DNA from: Lachnospiraceae bacterium
Lineage (GTDB): Bacteria > Bacillota_A > Clostridia > Lachnospirales > Lachnospiraceae
Assembly: GCA_016281675.1 (NCBI GenBank)
Contig: JAEEJD010000079.1
Coordinates: 1-40,941 of the forward strand
Length of the DNA stretch: 40,941 bases
Reading direction: 5' to 3'
Shown here: piece by piece, positions 32,945 through 40,279 of the stretch
Position numbering within the stretch: position 1 is the stretch's first letter
Layout of the letters: each line of letters opens with the position of its first letter
Program-made: the position numbers and the translations under genes
The notes under the pieces: generated by a model
What the model saw: the letters and a program-made list of their open reading frames with translations, nothing else
Databases searched by the model: none
What the model was told of the DNA's origin: nothing

Positions 32945-33883
32945 TTATCGGGATCCGAACTTCGTTCCGACGCTTATCGGTTTACCGAGAAGATAGTCAT
33001 GAACCGACATCTTCTTCTTACCTTCCGGCTGAAGCTCGCTTACCGCAAGCGTCCCTTCGCCGCAGGCGATCAGGATCTCATCCTTTGACACGGCCGTGAC
33101 CGTCCCGATCTCTTTACTTCCCGTCGTGGAGGCGACAGAGCATTTGATGAACTTCAGCATCTTTCCGTCAAGGTAAGTATATCCTCCGGGCCACGGTGTA
33201 AATGCACGTACCGTTCTTTCGATCTCTTCGGCACTTCGTGCAAAATCAATACATCCCATTTCTTTCTTCAGGATCTTCGCATATGTCGCTTTCGACTCAT
33301 CCTGAGGAACCGGACTGGCCTTTCCGCTTTCTATAAGGTCGAGCGTATCGGTGATAAGAGCCTCTCCGGCTTCCATAAGCCTGTCAAACAGCGATTCACC
33401 CGTCTCGTCGTCTCTTACGGTTACTTCGGATGTCGAGATGATGTCTCCGGTATCGACCCCCTCATTCATCTGCTGGATAGTAACGCCCGTAACCTTTTTA
33501 CCGTCCGCGATCGCCCACTGGATAGGTGCGGCCCCGCGATACTCGGGAAGAAGCGATGCGTGAACGTTTATACACCCGAACTTCGGGATATCCAGTATCT
33601 CTTTGGACAGTATCTGTCCGAACGCTGCCACCACATAAATGTCCGCATCAATGCTCTTCAGTTTTAAAACTTCAGAGGCTTCTTTGATCTTTGCGGGCTG
33701 AAGTACCGGTATGCCGTGCTTTTCGGCAAATTCTTTGACCGGACTTGCAACAAGTTCTTTGCTCCTGCCCTTCGGGCGATCCGGCTGGGTGACCGCCGCC
33801 ACCACTTCATGCCGGCCGCTTTGTACTATAGCCTCGAGGATACCCGCGGCAAAATCGGGGGTTCCCATAAACAGTATCTTCAT
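32945..33883 (-). CDS. fmt: Methionyl-tRNA formyltransferase
   Basis: 312 residues, standard length. It shows the N-terminal formyltransferase start ILFMGTPDFAA, the catalytic region CINVHASLLPEYRGAAPIQWAI (Asn and His), GVDTGDI, and a C-terminal OB-like domain with FTPWPGGYTYLDG. It formylates initiator Met-tRNA using 10-formyl-THF. It begins 9 nt after def, its functional partner, which removes the formyl group later. The ribosome binding site (AGGAA) is weak and rather far upstream, suggesting coupling to def. Confidence 0.98.
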   Translation of the reverse strand: MKILFMGTPDFAAGILEAIVQSGRHEVVAAVTQPDRPKGRSKELVASPVKEFAEKHGIPVLQPAKIKEASEVLKLKSIDADIYVVAAFGQILSKEILDIPKFGCINVHASLLPEYRGAAPIQWAIADGKKVTGVTIQQMNEGVDTGDIISTSEVTVRDDETGESLFDRLMEAGEALITDTLDLIESGKASPVPQDESKATYAKILKKEMGCIDFARSAEEIERTVRAFTPWPGGYTYLDGKMLKFIKCSVASTTGSKEIGTVTAVSKDEILIACGEGTLAVSELQPEGKKKMSVHDYLLGKPISVGTKFGSR

Positions 33884-33892
33884 CTTGTATGT

Positions 33893-34417
33893 CTATTCCT
33901 GTTCCTGACTGTCTTCCTCTTCCTGTGCCTTTAATATCTCGGCAAGTTCCTCATTCGTAAGGAGCGGACCGCTTACCTTTTCGACATACATATGTCCGTC
34001 AAGATGTTCTATCTCATGAAGCAGCGCCCTTGCCAGAAGATCCTCGCCTTCGACAACATACTCGTTCATGTCGATATCATATGCCTTAACCTTGGCGTAA
34101 GACGGTCTTGTGACTCTTCCTACTTTACCGGGAACACTTAAGCATCCCTCATAATCGGTCTGCTCTCCGTCCGTTTCAAGCACCTCGGGATTGATCAGGA
34201 TCAGAGGTTCCTCCTGATATTCCTCTCCTGCATCTATGACCGCTATCCTCTTTAATATACCGACCTGCGGCGCCGCCAGTCCGACGCCTTCCGCATCATA
34301 CATCGTCTCGAGTAGATCGCCTATAAGATCGCGGGTCCTGCCGTTAACTTCCTTAACGGGTTTGCATACTTTACCGAGGCACGGATCTCCCATTTCCCTA
34401 ATCTGTCTGAGTGCCAT
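33893..34417 (-). CDS. def: Peptide deformylase
   Basis: 174 residues. All three family motifs are present: GVGLAAPQVG (motif 1), EGCLSVPG (motif 2, Cys metal ligand) and HEIEHLDGHMYV (motif 3, HExxH). It removes the N-formyl group from nascent proteins at the ribosome. A short acidic Gln/Glu-rich tail (EEEDSQEQE) extends beyond the usual end. The ATG has a strong AGGAGG site and follows priA by 9 nt. Confidence 0.98.
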   Translation of the reverse strand: MALRQIREMGDPCLGKVCKPVKEVNGRTRDLIGDLLETMYDAEGVGLAAPQVGILKRIAVIDAGEEYQEEPLILINPEVLETDGEQTDYEGCLSVPGKVGRVTRPSYAKVKAYDIDMNEYVVEGEDLLARALLHEIEHLDGHMYVEKVSGPLLTNEELAEILKAQEEEDSQEQE

Positions 34418-34426
34418 ATTTCCTCC

Positions 34427-36655
34427 TTAATAGCCGTTCATGGGATCAAGATCGAAACTGATCCTCAGGCCTTTGTTTTTGTATTCGTCAAAGAACGATT
34501 CAGCCACGTCCTTAACACCGGTCATCAGATCGATATCCCGGCTCTTTATATAGATCATCCGCCTGTAAATGTCTTTTATCTTACCTATCGAAGCCGCGGT
34601 CGGACCTATCATCACAGCTCTGCCTATTATAACATCCGCGATCGTGCGTGCCAATGCATCCGAGAAGTTCACTCCCTCGATCTCATCCCGGCTTTCCGTG
34701 ATAATTGCCAGCATATGGCCCCGGGGCGGATACGACAAAGCCGTCCTGTAAACCATCTCTTCATCAAAGAATGCCCTGTAGTCCTGCCTGAGAGCCGCCT
34801 GGATCGCATAGTGATCGGGTCTGTATGTCTGGATTATGACTTCGCCCTGCCTCTGCGCGCGACCCGCACGGCCTGCGGCCTGCACCAGAAGCTGGAATGT
34901 TCTCTCACCGGCCCTGTAGTCGTTGGCATTAAGCGACATATCGGCCGCAAGTATTCCGACAAGTGTGACATACGGAAAATCATGCCCTTTGACTATCATC
35001 TGCGTGCCGACGAGTATATCGGCCTCACGGTTCGCAAACGTCGAGAGTATCGACTCGTAATCGCCCTTCTGCTTTGTTGTATCGGCATCCATTCGAAGCA
35101 CCGACGCATACGGGAACAGTTCCTTTATCTGCTCTTCGACGGCCTCGGTCCCGATACCCATCTGCCCGATCATTGTGGAGCCGCATTTGCCGCAGACCTT
35201 TACCGCGCTCTGTTCATACCCGCAGTAATGACAGACCAGTTTGCCGTTTCTGTGCTTGGAGAGCGATACATCACAATGCGGGCACTTAACGACTTCACCG
35301 CATGATCTGCATGATACGAATCCGGCATATCCCCGCCTGTTTAAAAAGAGCATTACCTGTTCGTTTTGTGAAAGTCTCTGTCCGATCGCTTCCTTAAGTT
35401 TTGCGGAAAAGATACTCCTGTTTCCGTTCTTCAGTTCATCCCTGAGATCAACCGCCGTAACGGACGGAAGTATAGCGCCTTTTGCACGTCTGTCCAGGAC
35501 ATACATCTTGTACTCGCCCGAAAGGGCGGCATTATATGATTCAACCGATGGCGTTGCGCTTCCCAGAACAACCGATGCCCCGTGAAGGCGTGCAAGCTGC
35601 GTCGCGACTTCACGCGCATGGTACTTGGGCATCTGATCACTCTTGTATGTATGCTCGTGTTCCTCGTCTATGACTATAAGTCCGAGGTTGTCAAACGGCG
35701 TGAACAGTGCGGAGCGCGGCCCGATCATTATGTCGATCTCGTGCTTTCTGGCACGCTCGAACTGATCGTATCTCTCTCCGTCGGACAGTCTCGAATGAAG
35801 CGTCGATACCCTGTCACCGAACCGTTTGTAAAACCTCATCACGGTCTGGTATGTAAGCGAGATCTCGGGGATCAGCACGATAACCTGCCTGCCACTCGAT
35901 ACAACGTCCGCTATCATCTCCATGTAGACTTCGGTCTTGCCGCTTCCGGTAATTCCGTACAGCAGATATGTATTCCTTATCCCGTTTTCGTACTCTTCGC
36001 GAAAATCATCAGCTATACTTTTTTGCTCGGGAAGAAGTTCGACCGGCGGCAAAAGTTTCTCACTGTTTACGGTATTTCTGTATATACGCTTAGCGCTCAC
36101 TTCGATCATACCCTGTTCGCAAAGCGCTTTTACGGTTGCGGTTGATATGTTGAGTTTTCCGGTAACAAGTCTGTGATCGATGGAATGTTCTTTTATGAGT
36201 TCCTCGAGAAGCCTCGCTCTTGCGACCATATGTTTTTTCCTGAAAAACTCAAGTTTCTTTGCCGCCTCGTCATTAGGCAAAAGAAGTACAACGTCACGCT
36301 TCTCGATCGCTTTTACTTTCTTTCTGACCGGAAGCACCGTCGCAAGCGCACGGTTCATCGTGGACCCGTATCTGCTCTTCATCCAGTATGCGAGACGGAT
36401 AAGTTTCTGCTCGACGAGCGAGTCGTCGCCGGTTACCGAAATGATCTCTTTGGTCCTTGCCGGATCAAACTGCGAAGTGTCGGATATTCCGAGAACAAAT
36501 CCGTTAATCCTTCGGTTTGAAGAGCCGAAAGGAATGACAACACGGCTTCCTATCGAAACCGAATCCGACAGCTCCTCCGGAATCCTGTAGGAAAAAGTAT
36601 GATCAAGATTCTCATGCGATATGTCAACGATTATATCGGCGTACTGTTCACTCAT
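34427..36655 (-). CDS. priA: Primosomal protein N' (replication restart helicase)
   Basis: 742 residues. An N-terminal DNA-binding region (1-190) is followed by a superfamily 2 helicase with Walker A GITGSGKTEVYM (about 233-244), DEEH box VIDEEHEHTYKS and the GSATPS motif. A zinc-binding insertion has four CxxC pairs (CRSCG, CPHCD, CHYCG, CGKCG), and helicase motifs V and VI follow (GTQMIVKGHDFP, QAAGRAGRAQRQG). It reloads the replisome at stalled forks. Its ATG is only about 10 nt after an intrinsic terminator (36665-36694), and I see no clear promoter between them. The promoter may lie inside the upstream small gene, or transcription may partly read through. It heads the roughly 20-gene run down to 14786. 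Confidence 0.97.
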   Translation of the reverse strand: MSEQYADIIVDISHENLDHTFSYRIPEELSDSVSIGSRVVIPFGSSNRRINGFVLGISDTSQFDPARTKEIISVTGDDSLVEQKLIRLAYWMKSRYGSTMNRALATVLPVRKKVKAIEKRDVVLLLPNDEAAKKLEFFRKKHMVARARLLEELIKEHSIDHRLVTGKLNISTATVKALCEQGMIEVSAKRIYRNTVNSEKLLPPVELLPEQKSIADDFREEYENGIRNTYLLYGITGSGKTEVYMEMIADVVSSGRQVIVLIPEISLTYQTVMRFYKRFGDRVSTLHSRLSDGERYDQFERARKHEIDIMIGPRSALFTPFDNLGLIVIDEEHEHTYKSDQMPKYHAREVATQLARLHGASVVLGSATPSVESYNAALSGEYKMYVLDRRAKGAILPSVTAVDLRDELKNGNRSIFSAKLKEAIGQRLSQNEQVMLFLNRRGYAGFVSCRSCGEVVKCPHCDVSLSKHRNGKLVCHYCGYEQSAVKVCGKCGSTMIGQMGIGTEAVEEQIKELFPYASVLRMDADTTKQKGDYESILSTFANREADILVGTQMIVKGHDFPYVTLVGILAADMSLNANDYRAGERTFQLLVQAAGRAGRAQRQGEVIIQTYRPDHYAIQAALRQDYRAFFDEEMVYRTALSYPPRGHMLAIITESRDEIEGVNFSDALARTIADVIIGRAVMIGPTAASIGKIKDIYRRMIYIKSRDIDLMTGVKDVAESFFDEYKNKGLRISFDLDPMNGY

Positions 36656-36664
36656 TTTGTCCGT

Positions 36665-36694
36665 AAGAAAAAGCTCCTCCGAAGACGAAGGAGC
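36665..36694 (-). terminator. Intrinsic terminator upstream of priA
   Basis: On the minus strand, GCTCCTTCG-TCTT-CGGAGGAGC forms a 9-bp stem with one U-G wobble and a 4-nt loop, followed directly by TTTTTCTT. It lies just after the stop codon of the small gene at 36701 and should end the EAL/YuxH transcription unit. It sits unusually close to the priA ATG. Confidence 0.85.
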
Positions 36695-36700
36695 CCGTTA

Positions 36701-36994
36701 TCAGTTATTAAGCTTATCGAAATGGTCTTCGAGTAATCTGATGACCGCATCTATGTCCGTTCCGTCCGGAACGATCACCGCCGTTCCCGATGTAACATCC
36801 CATTTAAATACAAGATCATAAGGGTCATTCTGGATCATGTACCGGATATCATCTCCGTCCATCTGTATTATCCTGCCGCCGATATCCCCTTCTATACTCT
36901 TGAGCAGCAGTATGAAACCGTCCAGTTCATCCCGATAATCGTGCTTTATATAGATCCGGTTATCTTCGATTGATGTAATCTCATACCCCATCAT
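36701..36994 (-). CDS. Small hypothetical protein (about 97 aa)
   Basis: I do not recognise this family. Starting at either of two adjacent ATG codons (36994 or 36991) it has 96-97 residues, is soluble, acidic and lacks TM segments. The sequence suggests alternating beta strands (NRIYIKHDYRDELDGFILLL, AVIVPDGTDID) and a C-terminal helix (VIRLLEDHFDKLNN). A longer open frame extends 28 codons upstream into the YuxH-like gene but is low-complexity His/Met-rich, so I reject it. It starts 19 nt after the YuxH-like stop with no strong ribosome binding site, and it ends 7 nt before the terminator stem. It therefore appears to be the last gene of the EAL operon. Confidence 0.6.
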   Translation of the reverse strand: MMGYEITSIEDNRIYIKHDYRDELDGFILLLKSIEGDIGGRIIQMDGDDIRYMIQNDPYDLVFKWDVTSGTAVIVPDGTDIDAVIRLLEDHFDKLNN

Positions 36995-37013
36995 AGGCCG
37001 CGTCGATCCCGTA

Positions 37014-38252
37014 TCACTTCTTGTCCTCAACATTACCGAACAGATCCCTGTACCATGCAAGTGCATCGACATATGCATCGTATACGGGAGCTTCGTTGAT
37101 ATTGTAAACGATCATCTGTCTGGAAAGTTCGGACCACTGGGCTATCTCATAGAATGAGATGAACTCAAATACCTTGGCAAGATCGCCCTTCTTGTCTACG
37201 AGAGCTTCCGTGATCTCCTTGGATACGTTGACCATCTGAAGCGCTTCCTTCATAGGCTTGTCAAGGATGATATCAAGTACCGAGAACAGACCCATCAGGA
37301 ACAGTTCGGATGAAAGTGCAGCCATCTCGAATGTGGGGGCCAGATTCTCCGCAAACTTAGCGCGAAGAAGCGAAAGCCTTGTGATCTCGTTCGGCTTGTC
37401 GGCGCACAGTTCATGTGAAACGACCGCATTGATCCACTTCTTCAGTTCCTTCTGTCCGAGCATTGCAGCCGCATGTCTTATTGATGTTATCTCGGAATTG
37501 ATAGCCATGTGGTTGACCATGCGGAGAAGTTCAATAACAAGAGCCGTATCTCTTCCGATGACATCCGCCGCCTTCGTCAGCTCAAAATCGGGGTTGTTGA
37601 CTATCTTCAGAAGTTCTATGTAGTTGACCTTCAAAGGAGCTACCTTTGTCGATCCCTTTGTTACGGGAAGTCTGTAAAAATCACCCTCGTACAGAGAGTA
37701 GGCACCGCCCTTGGCAAGTTCCTCAAAATCCTCAAACGAATCGACGTTTACCGCGATCAGCTTGATGTCGGGATATACTTTTGAGAAGAAGTTCCTTGCA
37801 GCCACCATGTTGATCTTCTTGTAGTCGAGCATGATATAGTCAAGAAGCTGAAGTATCGGTGCGTATTCTTCAAACTGTTCTATCGCAAGCTTCCTGATCG
37901 CCAGCTTGTAGTTCATGAACTTGAGCTGCTGAAGCCTCTTGATGTACATCTGATCCGCAGGTATCGAATGATCAAACAGCAGAACGACCTTCTCATGAGG
38001 CATCGAACAATTTTCCTCTATCGGAGAGAATATTGATATCTTGGAAAGTTCTACAAAAACTTCCTGATTATCGGCAAGTGTTCCCGCACCGAGACTCTCT
38101 ACAACCTCAAGTCCGAGAATTGCACCGGCTCCGTCAAGAGAACCCGTACCGAGCATACTGGGATTACGCAGATAGTTCTCTTTCTGCGCAAACAGCGAAT
38201 ATGCACATACCGCCGTATTTCCGTCAAATAAAGGAATTAGTGTCGCAAGCAT
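37014..38252 (-). CDS. YuxH-like signalling protein: degenerate EAL plus HDOD domain
   Basis: 412 residues. Residues 1-200 resemble an EAL domain without the catalytic E-A-L, DDFGTGYS or other metal-binding residues. Residues about 205-395 form an HDOD domain (NNPDFELTKAADVIGRDTALVIELLRMVN and IRHAAAMLGQKELKKWI). This is the architecture of YuxH and related proteins in Firmicutes and Proteobacteria. Such proteins act as non-enzymatic signalling adaptors, some of them binding c-di-GMP. The ATG has a very strong AGGAGG site. An 18-bp perfect palindrome containing TATAAT lies about 20 nt upstream. It follows an active-looking EAL phosphodiesterase, so it may read out or modulate the same second messenger (inference). 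Confidence 0.88.
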   Translation of the reverse strand: MLATLIPLFDGNTAVCAYSLFAQKENYLRNPSMLGTGSLDGAGAILGLEVVESLGAGTLADNQEVFVELSKISIFSPIEENCSMPHEKVVLLFDHSIPADQMYIKRLQQLKFMNYKLAIRKLAIEQFEEYAPILQLLDYIMLDYKKINMVAARNFFSKVYPDIKLIAVNVDSFEDFEELAKGGAYSLYEGDFYRLPVTKGSTKVAPLKVNYIELLKIVNNPDFELTKAADVIGRDTALVIELLRMVNHMAINSEITSIRHAAAMLGQKELKKWINAVVSHELCADKPNEITRLSLLRAKFAENLAPTFEMAALSSELFLMGLFSVLDIILDKPMKEALQMVNVSKEITEALVDKKGDLAKVFEFISFYEIAQWSELSRQMIVYNINEAPVYDAYVDALAWYRDLFGNVEDKK

Positions 38253-38270
38253 TTTGTCTCCTCCTTCTTC

Positions 38271-38288
38271 CTGATATTATAATATCAG
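38271..38288. promoter_or_regulatory. 18-bp perfect palindrome overlapping a -10 box, upstream of the YuxH-like gene
   Basis: CTGATATTATAATATCAG is a perfect 18-bp palindrome with TATAAT/TATTAT -10-like hexamers readable on both strands. On the minus strand TTGGAA lies 18 nt before TATTAT, giving a plausible sigma-A promoter for the YuxH-like gene. The symmetry suggests a protein-binding operator superimposed on the promoter. A weak AT-rich RNA hairpin is an alternative reading. There is no U-tract as needed for a terminator. Confidence 0.5.
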
Positions 38289-38335
38289 AAATCCTTTAAT
38301 TTTTCCAACTTTTTATGGACGATCAGCACCTTCGG

Positions 38336-40270
38336 TCAGGCCGTAGCCTTCTCCTTCAGGAATCTGATATAAGCCTGTTTTGTGAGCGGCCTTGAGAAAT
38401 AGTATCCCTGAACTTCATCAACGCCCATATCCACAAACGAATCAAGCATCTCTTTTGTCTCTATTCCCTCGACAACAACTTTCATCTTCATGTCCTTTAA
38501 CATCTCTATGAGATTCCTTATGATGACATGGTGACCTCCGCTCTCTTCCATGATAACAAAGGCCCTGTCAAGCTTTACTATATCAAGCGGAAGAGACGCA
38601 ATTCTCATAAGATTGCTGTACCCCGTACCGAAATCATCAAGAGAGAATGTAAATCCGTGTTCCGAAAGTGTCGAGATATTGCCGTACAGCTTTGACTGGG
38701 AATACGCACTCGCAGTTTCCGTGATCTCCAGATTGACCTTCGAAGGATCTACGTTGTATCTGCCGCACAGGCTTATGATCTCTTCCGCAAGGTCGCTGCG
38801 AAGACACTGCATCGCAGACAGGTTGATCTCGATATAATCAACACCAAGCATTTCGAAATCGGGAGACGCTATGAACTTAACGACCTCTTCAAGAACAAAA
38901 CTTCCTATCGAATGAATTGCTCCGTTCTTCTCGGCGATAGGTATGAACAGTCCCGGAGAAATATATCCGTACTTTGGATCTCTCAGACGCAGAAGTGCTT
39001 CGGCCGAAGAGAACTTTCCGGTCTTCGTATCAAATATCGGCTGATAGAACACCGAGAAATAATGGTTCGTGAGCGCACGCTCGATTATCGCCGACATCTC
39101 TTTTTTGAGTTTAAAATCATCCGTTGCGGTTATACTTGAAGCCGATACGACCTTGCCCTGTGCTTCAGCTTTGTCAAGATCGGTTATCAGCATGAACAGC
39201 GAATTGATATCCGAAATATCATCGGGGCATACAACAAGGCATGTGTTGATCTCAAGTTCGAAATCGGATATTTCCATCCTGATGTTCTGCCTGATCGTCC
39301 GTCCAATCTCATCGGCTATCTCGGCCGCAAACGCAAAATGCTTTTTGGACAGTTCTATAGCAAACTTTCCGTCCCCGTTGTAATAGCACATGAACTGCGC
39401 ATGATACTTCTTCATGGTGCGCAGTATCTCGGAGGACACGGGCGACATCATCGAGAGCATCGCATCATATCCGACCATCCTCATGGCATACTTGAAGTTA
39501 ACGATGTTGAGAAGTATTATCTCCATCTGCTTGCCGCTCTTGAAATTGGTATCCATGTCTTCGGCAAACACTTTATATGTATGCATCCCCGTAGAAGGAT
39601 CAATGGAATCCTCTACTCTCTTGTTTATCAGTATGAGCGTCATTATGCACATGGTTATCGTAAAGCAGACTATATGATGTTTCGGAATGACCAATGACAG
39701 AAGCATCCCGGACAGGACTATAACGATCGGAGCCAGAAGCACGTAATATCTCTTCAGATCGATCGGCATGACATTTCTCCTGATGAAGAAAAACGTGATC
39801 AGCATATACAGAGCAAATATGAAATACCCGAGGTAATACCCCCAGTGATATACAAGATCTCTTCCCGGAACGATCTCGAACACTATAGGATAGAAATACG
39901 CCGCTACAAGTACAGGGACATAGATCAACATCGGAAGCACACAGAGTATAACCCTGATCCACAGGCGTGTAAGCTTATGCCACATATCGGTCGTTGCCAG
40001 AACATAAAGAAGGAACAGCGGAGGAATCACCGCAAGCGAAAACATATATGCGATATTGACACTGATAAGCCTGAGGTCGGTTACGGAATCAAGTCCGGCA
40101 AATCTTACTCTTGTGGCATCGCATGCGGCGGCTACTATAGTCGCGATGACTATAAGAGCCATTATGAGTGTCCTGTACGTCCCACGAACGGTCGTGCGGA
40201 AATAATATACGACCACGATCAGGAGAAGCACCACTGCACAATAATCATATGCTGCTACATCAGTTCCCAT
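38336..40270 (-). CDS. Membrane c-di-GMP phosphodiesterase: 7-TM sensor, degenerate GGDEF, EAL
   Basis: 644 residues. The first about 215 residues hold seven predicted TM helices resembling the HisKA_7TM/7TM sensory module. Residues about 220-370 form a GGDEF domain whose signature is replaced by YNGDGKF, so cyclase activity is unlikely. The EAL domain (about 385-640) retains AEALLRL, EINLS, EITET, LDDFGTGYSNL, VKLDRAF, VVEGIE and GYYFSRP, so hydrolysis of c-di-GMP is expected. The degenerate GGDEF may bind GTP as an activator, as shown for some composite proteins. It starts 9 nt after the upstream EAL gene stop codon and is followed by the YuxH-like gene. Confidence 0.92.
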   Translation of the reverse strand: MGTDVAAYDYCAVVLLLIVVVYYFRTTVRGTYRTLIMALIVIATIVAAACDATRVRFAGLDSVTDLRLISVNIAYMFSLAVIPPLFLLYVLATTDMWHKLTRLWIRVILCVLPMLIYVPVLVAAYFYPIVFEIVPGRDLVYHWGYYLGYFIFALYMLITFFFIRRNVMPIDLKRYYVLLAPIVIVLSGMLLSLVIPKHHIVCFTITMCIMTLILINKRVEDSIDPSTGMHTYKVFAEDMDTNFKSGKQMEIILLNIVNFKYAMRMVGYDAMLSMMSPVSSEILRTMKKYHAQFMCYYNGDGKFAIELSKKHFAFAAEIADEIGRTIRQNIRMEISDFELEINTCLVVCPDDISDINSLFMLITDLDKAEAQGKVVSASSITATDDFKLKKEMSAIIERALTNHYFSVFYQPIFDTKTGKFSSAEALLRLRDPKYGYISPGLFIPIAEKNGAIHSIGSFVLEEVVKFIASPDFEMLGVDYIEINLSAMQCLRSDLAEEIISLCGRYNVDPSKVNLEITETASAYSQSKLYGNISTLSEHGFTFSLDDFGTGYSNLMRIASLPLDIVKLDRAFVIMEESGGHHVIIRNLIEMLKDMKMKVVVEGIETKEMLDSFVDMGVDEVQGYYFSRPLTKQAYIRFLKEKATA

Positions 40271-40279
40271 AACACTACC

